DNA from: JABWBJ01 sp036507855
GTDB lineage: Bacteria > Gemmatimonadota > Gemmatimonadetes > Gemmatimonadales > Gemmatimonadaceae
Direction: 5' to 3'
Length of the DNA: 21,215 bases
Assembly (NCBI GenBank): GCA_036507855.1
Contig: DATCIJ010000255.1
Span: forward strand, 1 to 21,215
This document shows, one piece after another, positions 1 through 7,708 of this stretch (position 1 is its first letter; each line of letters begins with the position of its first letter). A program made the position numbers and the translations under genes. A model generated the notes under the pieces. It worked only from the letters and a program-made list of their open reading frames with translations, searched no databases and was not told the DNA's origin.

Positions 1-205
1 GCTGCGCTTCAACGGGAAGAAGGCGGTGATGCTGGCGTATCCGGGCGAGGGGCATGGCCTGCGTGGCCTCGCCAATCGTCGCGACCTGACGATCCGGTAC
101 TTCCAGTTCTTCGATCACTACTTGAAGGGTGCCCCAGCGCCGAAGTGGATGACGGATGGGGTACCGTACATCGTGAAGGACGCGGTGAAAGGAGATCCGA
201 AGTAG
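1..205 (+). CDS. S9 family (prolyl oligopeptidase-like) serine peptidase, C-terminal fragment
   Basis: This is the last 67 codons of a gene that enters from the left edge; the first full codon starts at base 2 and the stop is TAG at 203-205. The readable protein contains YPGEGHGLR followed by a segment ending FFDHYLKGAPAPKWM. That is the typical C-terminus of alpha/beta-hydrolase S9 peptidases, and the His of GEGHG (bases 53-55) should be the catalytic-triad histidine. The Ser and Asp of the triad lie outside the window. Enzymes of this family cleave short peptides after Pro or other residues and in this lineage are often exported; the location cannot be judged here. The final G of the stop codon is the first base of a 7-bp tandem repeat array. 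The next gene follows in the same direction 59 bp later. Confidence 0.88.
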   Translation, partial: LRFNGKKAVMLAYPGEGHGLRGLANRRDLTIRYFQFFDHYLKGAPAPKWMTDGVPYIVKDAVKGDPK

Positions 206-246
206 CGGGCAGCGGGCAGCGGGCAGCGGGCAGCGGGCAGCGGGCA
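205..246. repeat. Heptamer tandem repeat, (GCGGGCA)x6
   Basis: Six perfect head-to-tail copies of GCGGGCA, starting inside the TAG stop codon of the upstream peptidase gene. The array ends 18 bp before the ATG of the next gene, just before its ribosome binding site. It is one of several 7-bp-period arrays in this window (also 1354-1388, 13974-14001, 14398-14426 and 14463-14497), each with a different unit. Confidence 0.95.
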
Positions 247-264
247 GCCGATCGGAGGAGTAAA

Positions 265-1314
265 ATGTCACGAATCGCCGTCGCACTGTGGCTCACCGCC
301 ATCGCGAGGGCGGTTTCGTTTCAGCAGGCTCCGCGGGACATCGTGCTGCGTCCGGCGGACGCGATGTTGGCAGAGCCGTTCACGCGGATTCATTCGATTC
401 GCGAGCTCGCCGACGGCAGGGTCCTCGTCAGCGATAACAGCAGTGAGACGCGCCTCGTTGTCGCCGATTTCCATACCGGCGGGGTCAGAAGGATCGGGCT
501 GCAGCGTTCCGGCCCGGGCGAATACCGCGTCGCTGGGAGACTTCTGGCGTTGCCGGCCGACTCGACGTTGCTGGTCGACGAGGAGCGTGGCCGAAGGTGG
601 TTGATCCTCGCCAGGGACAGCATTGTCCGGACGATTCCGCCTGACCACCCGGCAATCAAGGCCGCCCCGGGTGATCTCTTTGGCGCCGATCGGCTTCAGG
701 GCGACTTCAGCCGCCAACGCATCGCCGCAATCCTCGCCTCCCGCCGCACGGAACGCGCAGACACCTTTGCGCGGCTGCGCGGCTACGACCAGCACGTCCA
801 GTCCAATAGACAACGCACCTTCTGGAAAGCCACCATTCTGAACGGGTCAGCCGAGGAGCAGGTTCAGCTCTTCCCGGACGGGTGGATTGCAATCGTGCGT
901 GTGGAGCCATATCGCGTGGAGTGGCGCAGGCCGGACGGCAGCACCATTCGCGGTACCGAGCTCCCATGGGAAGCTCCGAGGTCGAATGCGACGGAAAAGC
1001 GCGCGAACGCCGAGCGCCTTCGCAAGCGGTACGGAGCGGACGCCAGGATACCTGATTTTCCGTGGACTGATCGACTGGCGCCAATCCGGCCAGGCAGTCA
1101 CGGCACGCCTGAAGGAAATATCCTGATCGCGAGGTCGCAGTGGTCGCGAGTGACAGATACCCGCTACGACCTGGTCGATCGCACGGGTCGACTCATCGGC
1201 CGACTCGCACTCCCCGACTCCGAGCGCGTAGTCGGCTTCGGCCCGCGTAGCGTCTACATCGCCGTCACCGATGGCGACGGATTCCAGACGCTCCGTCGCC
1301 ATCCCTGGCCGTGA
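265..1314 (+). CDS. Secreted six-bladed beta-propeller (NHL-like) protein, function unknown
   Basis: A 349-residue protein. The ATG at 265 is chosen over upstream in-frame codons because GGAGGAG lies 4 bases before it and a signal-peptide-like stretch follows (MSRIAVALWLTAIARAVS). The upstream extension would run through the heptamer repeat. After the leader the protein shows short beta-strand repeats such as LADGRVLVSD and IGLQRSGPGEY. The GPGE(F/Y) turn is typical of the six-bladed beta-propeller proteins abundant in Gemmatimonadota and Bacteroidota. No catalytic motif is visible. Such proteins are thought to be exported and to bind ligands or proteins, but no specific role can be assigned. 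The gene converges on the TonB-dependent receptor gene with a 76-bp gap. Propeller fold: fairly sure; role: unknown. Confidence 0.8.
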   Translation: MSRIAVALWLTAIARAVSFQQAPRDIVLRPADAMLAEPFTRIHSIRELADGRVLVSDNSSETRLVVADFHTGGVRRIGLQRSGPGEYRVAGRLLALPADSTLLVDEERGRRWLILARDSIVRTIPPDHPAIKAAPGDLFGADRLQGDFSRQRIAAILASRRTERADTFARLRGYDQHVQSNRQRTFWKATILNGSAEEQVQLFPDGWIAIVRVEPYRVEWRRPDGSTIRGTELPWEAPRSNATEKRANAERLRKRYGADARIPDFPWTDRLAPIRPGSHGTPEGNILIARSQWSRVTDTRYDLVDRTGRLIGRLALPDSERVVGFGPRSVYIAVTDGDGFQTLRRHPWP

Positions 1315-1353
1315 GGAAACAGTACGACCAGTCCTGATCGCTCGTTGCAGTTT

Positions 1354-1388
1354 ATCTCACATCCGCCATCCGCCATCTGCCATCCGAC
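1354..1388. repeat. Heptamer tandem repeat, ATCCGCC-type
   Basis: Five consecutive 7-bp units, ATCTCAC, ATCCGCC, ATCCGCC, ATCTGCC and ATCCGAC, so two are perfect and three diverged. The array lies between two convergent genes and ends two bases from the stop codon of the TonB-dependent receptor gene (minus strand). No hairpin plus T-run terminator is visible in this gap. Confidence 0.85.
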
Positions 1389-1390
1389 CG

Positions 1391-3700
1391 TCAGCGCCGC
1401 ACTGAAAACGTCACGTCGATACTGCGCGGCGCGAGAATGAAGTACCTCGGCACACCGTCGCCACTCACATCTCCCGACGGATACGCGCGCCGGTTCAGCA
1501 GATTGCGGCCGTACAACGCCAACGTTGACCCGGCGAGTTCCCAGCGAACGCCACCGTCAAGAACATGGAACGCCGGACTCGTCAGGCGTTCATCTCCCAC
1601 CGGCGCCAGATAGCTCCGCCCCTGGTACCGGCTGTCGGCCGTGAACGTCAGCTGTGACGTCGCGCGCCACGTGAACTGCTGGCTCGCCAGGAACGCCGGC
1701 GTGAGGATCGGCTCCACGTCCGCGTACGTGATGCCCGTCCCGTCGTCGCGATACGACTCGATTCTGTTCCTGCTCACCGACACCGAAGTGCCAAAGTCGA
1801 GAGTCGACGTCACCGCTACGGCGGCCTCGAGTTCAACGCCCCGCCGGTAGCTCTTCCCGACGTTCGCCCGGATGTCGTATCCGAGCGGGGTCGTCGCGCC
1901 CGTTCGGGCGATCTCGTCCCGGAACCGCATGTCGAACGCGTTCGCCGAGAGTCTGACGCGGTTCAGCGAGACCGTCGCGCCGACCTCGAGGTCGTTGACG
2001 TGCTCGGGCCGCACGCGCGTCAGCGGCAACAGCGCCGGCGCATCGTCAGGCGTGACGTCGTCCGAGCCGGCAAACAGGTCGCCACGGGTTGGCTCACGCC
2101 CCGTCGTTCCATACGACGCGAAGAGACTGACACGATTCGCCGGCTGGACGGTCACCCCGACCTTTGGGTTCACGAAGTTCCAGCGCTGGCTCATCTCGTC
2201 GAGCCCGTAGCCCGCCGTGGGGCGATACCGGAATTCCGCGGTGCGCAGCTGCAGGTCACCGAACACAGTAGCCACGCCTGACGCGATGCTCGCCTTGGTG
2301 AACGCGCTGGCTTCCGTCTTGAAACCGGTGTTGGAATACCCCGGATACTGGAGGTCTGGGCGGTCATCGAACTCATGGTCCTTCGAGTAGGTCATGCCGT
2401 GCGCGCCGCCGTCCAGCGTTAGCCGTCCTGACACCGCGTGCGCAGCCGCGATCACACCAACCCATCGCGACGCCGAGCGATAGCGAAGTGCCGGACCCGG
2501 TGCGCCCGACGGATAGTCGTAGAACCCGCGAGTCGCGAAACCGTACGCCGTGACACCCGCCGACACGTCGGTCGATACCAGTCGCGTGTACGAGAGCGTG
2601 GCAAAGCTCTCGCGATACTTGTCGCCAACGCCCGCGAGCGGATTCGCGCGCGGGTTCACGCGCAGTTCGCTCTCGGGAACGGCGGCGTACGTCTGACCGT
2701 TTCGCTCGAGCCCCGTGGTGGCCGTGAACTTCACCAGGTCGCGATCGCCGAAGTACCCGCCGCTGACGAACGCGCTGTTCGCCGCGGACGTCGCTCCCTC
2801 GCGGTACCCGTCCGACCGCATGCCCGACAGGCGACCGTGAAACGCCAACCGGTTGGCGAGCGCGCCGCTGTTGGCCTGCAGCGTGGCGCGCGCGGTGCCA
2901 AACGAACCGCCGCCTACCTCGAGCGAGCTGCCGCGCGCTGTCCCGGTCAGCGAGTGCGTGGCGAAGTTCAGCGATCCGCCGAACGCAGCCTGGCCATACG
3001 TACTCGTGCCGACACCCCGCTGCACCTGAATGCTCTGCACGGAGCTCGTCAGGTCGGGGAAGTCGGAGAAGTAGATCTGCTGGTCTTCGGGCTCGTTGAG
3101 CGGAATGCCGTCCAGCGTAATGTTGACCCGGGATTGGTCGATGCCCCGCACGCGGAAGTACGAGTAGTTGAGCAGCGAACCGCTTTCCGAATACGCCGTC
3201 ACCGATGGCGCCTGCCGCAGCGTGAGTGGCACATCCTGTCCGCTGTAGTCGCGAGCGAGTCGCGCATCATCGAGCGTGGTCTGCGCGATGGGCGCGACGC
3301 CGCTGGCGCGGACGGCGGTGACGGTGAGTCGTTCCAGCGACTGCGCCGTCGCCGCGCGGGTCTCCTGGCTGCCGAGTCGCAACAGTGCAATCGTGAGTGT
3401 GGTGTCACTCGACCTGATCTCGCGCCCTGCGATCGCGTAGCCGCTCCGCTGGACCAGGAGCGTACCAGGACCGCCCGACGTGATGCGAAAGCGGCCATCT
3501 GCCGAACTCGAAGTCGTTGCCGCGTAGCCCTGAGCGGCCACAGTCAGGAACCGCAAGGTCGCGCCGGCAAGCGGCGCACCGCTCGTGGCATCGACTACGG
3601 TGCCGGCCACGGTGATCGGGGCACCTTGGCCGGGAACCGACCTGAGGGGTGACATGACGCTCGCGAGCAGGGTCGCGATGGCAATGGCAAGGTTCTTCAT
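1391..3700 (-). CDS. TonB-dependent outer-membrane receptor under TPP riboswitch control; probable thiamin-compound uptake
   Basis: A 769-residue outer-membrane receptor. I take the ATG at 3700 because a clean signal peptide follows (MKNLAIAIATLLASVMS, cleavage near PGQG); the in-frame extension to 3856 has no such leader. In order: a carboxypeptidase-regulatory-like domain (about 28-105), a TonB-box-like LTVTAV (about 125), a plug domain with YFRVRGIDQSRVNITLDG and GVGTSTYGQAAFGG, and a beta-barrel to the C-terminus (DVTFSVRR). Family knowledge: such receptors bind scarce ligands outside and import them using TonB/ExbBD energy. The TPP riboswitch upstream on the same strand makes thiamin or a precursor the likely ligand; that is inference from regulation, not from the ligand site. 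The leader between aptamer and ATG is about 175 nt. No transporter genes for the inner-membrane step lie nearby. Confidence 0.93.
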   Translation of the reverse strand: MKNLAIAIATLLASVMSPLRSVPGQGAPITVAGTVVDATSGAPLAGATLRFLTVAAQGYAATTSSSADGRFRITSGGPGTLLVQRSGYAIAGREIRSSDTTLTIALLRLGSQETRAATAQSLERLTVTAVRASGVAPIAQTTLDDARLARDYSGQDVPLTLRQAPSVTAYSESGSLLNYSYFRVRGIDQSRVNITLDGIPLNEPEDQQIYFSDFPDLTSSVQSIQVQRGVGTSTYGQAAFGGSLNFATHSLTGTARGSSLEVGGGSFGTARATLQANSGALANRLAFHGRLSGMRSDGYREGATSAANSAFVSGGYFGDRDLVKFTATTGLERNGQTYAAVPESELRVNPRANPLAGVGDKYRESFATLSYTRLVSTDVSAGVTAYGFATRGFYDYPSGAPGPALRYRSASRWVGVIAAAHAVSGRLTLDGGAHGMTYSKDHEFDDRPDLQYPGYSNTGFKTEASAFTKASIASGVATVFGDLQLRTAEFRYRPTAGYGLDEMSQRWNFVNPKVGVTVQPANRVSLFASYGTTGREPTRGDLFAGSDDVTPDDAPALLPLTRVRPEHVNDLEVGATVSLNRVRLSANAFDMRFRDEIARTGATTPLGYDIRANVGKSYRRGVELEAAVAVTSTLDFGTSVSVSRNRIESYRDDGTGITYADVEPILTPAFLASQQFTWRATSQLTFTADSRYQGRSYLAPVGDERLTSPAFHVLDGGVRWELAGSTLALYGRNLLNRRAYPSGDVSGDGVPRYFILAPRSIDVTFSVRR

Positions 3701-3875
3701 GGAATCGGTCCGGCGGCAACTCGTGTCGCTCGTCCGGAGCCGCGGACCCGCCGGCGCAACGGTGGCCTGGAAACCGCTGCCAGCGATCGCGCCGTGGTGG
3801 CGCAACGCGCCGTTCGCGCATCGCGCGACGGCACCAACTCTGGCGGACCTGCCCACACTGGGCCTGCCACTCGCG

Positions 3876-3955
3876 ACTTCCTACGCCGGTGCTAACCGGA
3901 TCAGGTTCGACGGGACTCTCTCAGCCTCTCGCGGACGCGAGCGGCACCCCGGACG
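3876..3955 (-). promoter_or_regulatory. TPP (thiamin pyrophosphate) riboswitch aptamer
   Basis: Read on the minus strand, the region has the conserved THI-box blocks in the right order: GGGGTGCC (3950-3943), GGCTGAGA (3926-3919), ACCTGAT (3906-3900) and then CGGTTAGCACCGGCGTAGG down to 3881. Family knowledge: with TPP bound, this RNA represses transcription or translation of the downstream gene. Here that is the TonB-dependent receptor, whose ATG is about 175 nt further on. A -10-like TATCAT (3971-3966) sits just upstream of the aptamer. A short GCCC-AGTGT-GGGC hairpin follows the aptamer at about 3866-3854, but no terminator with a T-run is visible, so the output mechanism is open. Edges are approximate. 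Confidence 0.93.
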
Positions 3956-4012
3956 AGTTACACGGATGATAGAGTCGCGCTAACCCCGGGGGAAGTTGCA
4001 ACGAAGCGCGCT

Positions 4013-4033
4013 CCGAACACCTTTTCCGAACAC
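4013..4033 (+). promoter_or_regulatory. Direct repeat CCGAACAC x2, possible regulator site
   Basis: CCGAACAC occurs at 4013-4020 and 4026-4033, 13 bp apart, within TCCGAACAC in both cases. It lies in the divergent region between the TPP-riboswitch promoter and the HTH-kinase-permease gene. Two identical octamers about one and a quarter helical turns apart suit a tandem binding site, but no regulator is known. Confidence 0.35.
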
Positions 4034-4082
4034 TTCCTGCCGGATTCGACTCACGGTTTGGTTCCCGGCTTCACACCTTGGC

Positions 4083-4100
4083 ATTCGAGTGGTGTCGAAT
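4083..4100. promoter_or_regulatory. Inverted repeat ATTCGA-N6-TCGAAT, possible operator
   Basis: A perfect 6+6 bp dyad with a 6-bp centre, ending 8 bp before the chosen ATG of the HTH-kinase-permease gene. Its size suits a dimeric helix-turn-helix protein, and the fused HTH of the downstream gene is the obvious candidate. Autoregulation is inference. The position would also block ribosome access if bound or folded. Confidence 0.4.
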
Positions 4101-4108
4101 CAGCACCT

Positions 4109-7100
4109 ATGCGACAGCGACTGAGACTCGATCGACTCGAGCAACTCCTCGCCGGGAGCCGCGTCAGCCAGAACCACTGGGCCATGCGACTGGGGCTGTC
4201 GCGTGGTCACTGGTCTGACCTGCGTAGCGGCAGGCACCCATACCCGTCCGCAAAGACCCGCCAGCGACTCATCGAAGTCTTTGGCGTTGCCGAGCGTGAC
4301 CTCTTCGAACCGGACCCGGCATCGCGGGACGCCGAGTTCGACTTTCGTCTGGCTATTGCCGCGCGTTTCGAGCTGACGTCCGAGCTCGGCCAGGGCGGAA
4401 TGGGAACGGTCTATCTCGCGAACGATCTCACGCTGGGACGCGTGGTCGCACTCAAGATGGTGGCCGCTGAAGCGGTGGCAGGCGTCGGCTCATCGCAGCT
4501 GCTGCAGGAGATGGCGCTCGTGTCGCGCCTGCAGCACCCGCACATCCTGCCGCTCTTCGACGCCGGTGAACGCGCCGGAAGCCCCTTCTACGTCATGCCA
4601 TGGATACGCGGCGGTTCGCTCGGCGCGTTGTTGCGTTCGAGGACCCGCCTGCCGCTCAACGAAGCGCTGGGCCTTCTCGATGGCATCGCGGCGGGACTGG
4701 GACATGCGCACGAGCAGCGGGTGCTTCATTGCGACATCAAGCCCGAGAACATCCTCGTCCAGGGCTCGCACCCGTACGTCATGGACTTCGGGATCGCGCG
4801 AAAGCTGCACTCGGAAGCCTTCGAATGGGCGTCGTTGAGAAAGGAGCTCGATTTCTCCGCGGGGACGCCGGCATACGTCAGCCCGGAGCAGGCGTCGGGT
4901 GAATCGAACCTGGATGCGCGGTCCGACGTGTACAGCCTGGCCTGCGTCGCTTACGAAATGATCGCCGGGCGAAAGCCGTTCCGTGGAGAGACGACGCAGC
5001 AGATCGTCTCGCTTCGCTTTCACGAGCCTCCGCCGCCACTGCGTCGTTACGCGCCCGACGTGCCGATCGAGGTCGGTACCGCCATCGAACGCGCCATGTC
5101 GATCGACCCGGCTCAGCGGCCCGAATCGGCACAGGCGTTCGTCGCCGAGCTGCGGACCGCGGGCCGCGCCGTCACTCCATGGCGCACCGCGCTTTCTGTC
5201 GGACGCACGCGGGCACTGCGCCGCCTGCGAAGCGTCGCGTCAGGCCCGGCCCCTTACCGAGATAAGCGCTTGCCCCTCCGCGAGTGGATGTTCACGCTGC
5301 GCCAGGACCTCGCCTACGCATTTCGCCAGCGACGGCGCAGTCCCGGCCTCACGACCATGGCGATCCTCACGCTCGCCCTCGCCATTGGGCTCACGACCGC
5401 CGTGTTCGCCGTACTCGATGGCGTCCTGTTCCGGCCGCTTCCGTTTCCGGAGCCGGATCGCCTGGTCGCGCTGCAGTCGGTGGATTCGGCTGGCTCTGCG
5501 TTCTCCCGAGTTTCCTCGGCCAACTGGGCTGACTGGAGCGCGGGTAATCGCACCCTGGAGTCATCCGCGGTCCACCAGTCAGGCCGTCTGTCGGTTGCGT
5601 GGGGATCTGAAGCGATCCGCGCTGATGGCCAATCCGTCAGCGCCGATTTCTTCAGCGTACTGAAGGTCCGCTTCGTCGCTGGACGTGGCTTTCAGTCAGG
5701 CGATGCGCCGTCGCGTGCACCGTTGGCCGTTGTGAGCGAAGGCTTCTGGCAACGAAGGCTCGAGAGCAGACCGATCGAAGGGCTTTCGATTCAGGTCAAT
5801 GGTCTCAGCTACTCCGTGATCGGTGTCGTTTTCGCGAGGCACGCCTGGCCCGACGGCACCGAGATCTGGCTGCTCGATCGACCCCGCACATTCGGAGGTG
5901 CGGAGAGGAACAACATCAACTACCATGCGATCGCTCGACTCAGTGCCGGGGTCTCGTTCGAGCAGGCGCAGGCCGACCTGTCCGCCATCGCGAGGCGCGT
6001 CCACGAGGACGAGCCCGTCGCGATGTACTCGTACGGCGTCGGAGTAAAGTCACTCGTGGACGACCTTGTCGGCGACTCCGGGGAAATGCTCGCACTGCTG
6101 ATGGGCGCTGTGGGCCTGGTCCTCCTCATCGCCTGTGCGAACCTGGCCAGCGCCAACCTGGCGCAGGGTGCCGTTCGCAGTCGCGAGATGGCGGTCCGGG
6201 CGGCGCTGGGCGCAGGTCGAGCGCGACTCGTCAGGCAGGTGCTCGTGGACAATCTGATGATCGCGCTGATCGGTGGCGCGCTTGGGGTGATCCTGGCGCA
6301 GTTCCTCACTGGTAGCGCGGTTCTGGTCGGAGCGGCCGAGCTGCCGCGTACCGGCTCGATTGGCATCGATGTCGTCGTGATCGTCTTTGCGTTCCTGGTG
6401 GCCACGATGGCCGGCATCGCGACCGGACTGCTTCCGGCGATCCGCGCCACCCGCGTTGCGCCCGGACAGGCGATGGAAGGAGGAACGCGCGGCCATGTCG
6501 CCGGCGGACGTGGGCTTCCGGGCCGGGTCTTCGTTGCTGCGGAGATTGCGATGGCTCTCATGCTCATCACCAGCGCGGGCCTTCTCGTGCAGAGCATGCG
6601 AGCGGTATTGGCGCGTCCACTTGGCTTCGAGACGAACGGCGTAGTCGTCGCCGAGATAACCCTTGGAGGGCCGCGGTACAATCGCGACAGCGCCGCGGTT
6701 CTCGCGTACTGGGAGCGCCTGCGAAACTCGCTGGCTGAAATGCCAGGCAGTCAGGGCGCAGGGTTGGTGAACTGGGTGCCGCTGGTACGAGGTGGCACCG
6801 GCTTCATCGAGATCGCCGGCAAGAATGTCGCGGGCGCCGGAGCCGGCTACAGAATGGTGAGCGAAGGTTATTTCGAGACTCTCGGCATGCGCGTGTTGCA
6901 GGGACGCCCCTTCGCGGAGAGCGACCGTTCCGACGGGCCGCGGGTGACGGTCATCAGCAAACGAATGGCTGATCGCTATTGGCCAGGAGAGTCGCCGCTT
7001 GGGCGGCAGGTGCGCGCCACGAGCATGGAGTACTTCGGCTCCGCGGCTCCATGGCTTACGATCGTCGGCGTCGTGAACGACGCGCGACCATTCGGATACG

Positions 7101-7696
7101 AGACCGACGAAACCGCGGAGATGTATGTACTGTACCGACAGCTTCCCCCGTGGCGAATCGGCACCATGAGCGCCGTCGTCCGCGGCACCGGGTCTGAAGC
7201 CGCCATCATGAGCGCCGTTCGTGAACGCGTGGAGGCGATAGATCCCATGATCCCGGCCGACCTCGAGTTCCTGAAGTCCCACGCCAATCGCGTCACCGCG
7301 GCGCGCCGGTTCACGATGGCGACGTTGGCGGTCTTCGGCGGGCTTTCTCTGATCCTGGCAGCCATCGGCGTCTACGGGGTGCTGTCGTTCGCCACGGCGC
7401 AGCGCACGCGCGAGATGGCGGTCCGGGCCGCGTTAGGCGCCGACCGTCGCCGACTTCAGCAGCTGGTGCTCGGCAGCGGCGCGCGAGTCGTGGCGGTGGG
7501 GATGGCCGTGGGCCTGGTTGGCGCGTGGCACCTGGCGCAGCTCGCCCGATCGTTCCTTTTCGGTGTGGAGCCGCGAGACCCGACGGTCTTTGGGGCGGCC
7601 ACTCTCACAATAGCCGCGGTCGGATTACTGGCGGCGGTCGTGCCGGCTCGGCGCGCCTCTCGAGTCGAACCAATGGAAGCGCTGCGGCAAGATTAG
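4109..7696 (+). CDS. Fusion protein: XRE-like HTH + Ser/Thr protein kinase + ADOP-type duplicated ABC permease
   Basis: One uninterrupted ORF of 1195 residues from the ATG at 4109; a TTG at 4058 in frame is a weaker start. Residues 1-66 resemble a Cro/C1 helix-turn-helix (NHWAMRLGLSRGHWSDLRSG). Residues 87-355 are a Hanks-type kinase: glycine loop GQGGMGTVY, VALK with Lys116, HCDIKPEN with Asp209, DFG at 226-228, SPE at 258-260. HCD in place of HRD makes it a non-RD kinase. From about residue 390 it is a full ADOP ('acidobacterial duplicated orphan permease'): DLAYAFRQRRRSPG, a transmembrane helix, a MacB-like periplasmic domain, three helices, and then the whole unit repeated, about eight helices in all. 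Both halves carry REMAVRAALGA near residues 692 and 1101. ADOPs normally have a short prefix domain and a separate PadR-type regulator; here HTH and kinase take that place. No ATPase gene is adjacent. Substrate unknown. Confidence 0.93.
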   Translation: MRQRLRLDRLEQLLAGSRVSQNHWAMRLGLSRGHWSDLRSGRHPYPSAKTRQRLIEVFGVAERDLFEPDPASRDAEFDFRLAIAARFELTSELGQGGMGTVYLANDLTLGRVVALKMVAAEAVAGVGSSQLLQEMALVSRLQHPHILPLFDAGERAGSPFYVMPWIRGGSLGALLRSRTRLPLNEALGLLDGIAAGLGHAHEQRVLHCDIKPENILVQGSHPYVMDFGIARKLHSEAFEWASLRKELDFSAGTPAYVSPEQASGESNLDARSDVYSLACVAYEMIAGRKPFRGETTQQIVSLRFHEPPPPLRRYAPDVPIEVGTAIERAMSIDPAQRPESAQAFVAELRTAGRAVTPWRTALSVGRTRALRRLRSVASGPAPYRDKRLPLREWMFTLRQDLAYAFRQRRRSPGLTTMAILTLALAIGLTTAVFAVLDGVLFRPLPFPEPDRLVALQSVDSAGSAFSRVSSANWADWSAGNRTLESSAVHQSGRLSVAWGSEAIRADGQSVSADFFSVLKVRFVAGRGFQSGDAPSRAPLAVVSEGFWQRRLESRPIEGLSIQVNGLSYSVIGVVFARHAWPDGTEIWLLDRPRTFGGAERNNINYHAIARLSAGVSFEQAQADLSAIARRVHEDEPVAMYSYGVGVKSLVDDLVGDSGEMLALLMGAVGLVLLIACANLASANLAQGAVRSREMAVRAALGAGRARLVRQVLVDNLMIALIGGALGVILAQFLTGSAVLVGAAELPRTGSIGIDVVVIVFAFLVATMAGIATGLLPAIRATRVAPGQAMEGGTRGHVAGGRGLPGRVFVAAEIAMALMLITSAGLLVQSMRAVLARPLGFETNGVVVAEITLGGPRYNRDSAAVLAYWERLRNSLAEMPGSQGAGLVNWVPLVRGGTGFIEIAGKNVAGAGAGYRMVSEGYFETLGMRVLQGRPFAESDRSDGPRVTVISKRMADRYWPGESPLGRQVRATSMEYFGSAAPWLTIVGVVNDARPFGYETDETAEMYVLYRQLPPWRIGTMSAVVRGTGSEAAIMSAVRERVEAIDPMIPADLEFLKSHANRVTAARRFTMATLAVFGGLSLILAAIGVYGVLSFATAQRTREMAVRAALGADRRRLQQLVLGSGARVVAVGMAVGLVGAWHLAQLARSFLFGVEPRDPTVFGAATLTIAAVGLLAAVVPARRASRVEPMEALRQD

Positions 7697-7708
7697 GCGG
7701 GCGGGGCC

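Noticed and set aside
205..246. Short repeats considered as a CRISPR array
   Set aside because: Units are only 7 bp with no spacers, and no cas gene is in the window.
2438..3652. 404-codon plus-strand ORF opposite the TonB-dependent receptor
   Set aside because: It lies wholly antisense to a clearly real receptor, is Arg-rich and low in motifs, and is a typical GC-driven shadow frame.
4058..4108. TTG start 17 codons upstream for the kinase-permease gene
   Set aside because: No ribosome site, TTG is rare as a start, and the segment would cover the operator-like dyad; the HTH begins right after the ATG at 4109.
6050..7282. 410-codon minus-strand ORF inside the kinase-permease gene
   Set aside because: Composition of a shadow frame; the plus-strand permease helices and repeated REMAVRAALGA motifs are decisive.
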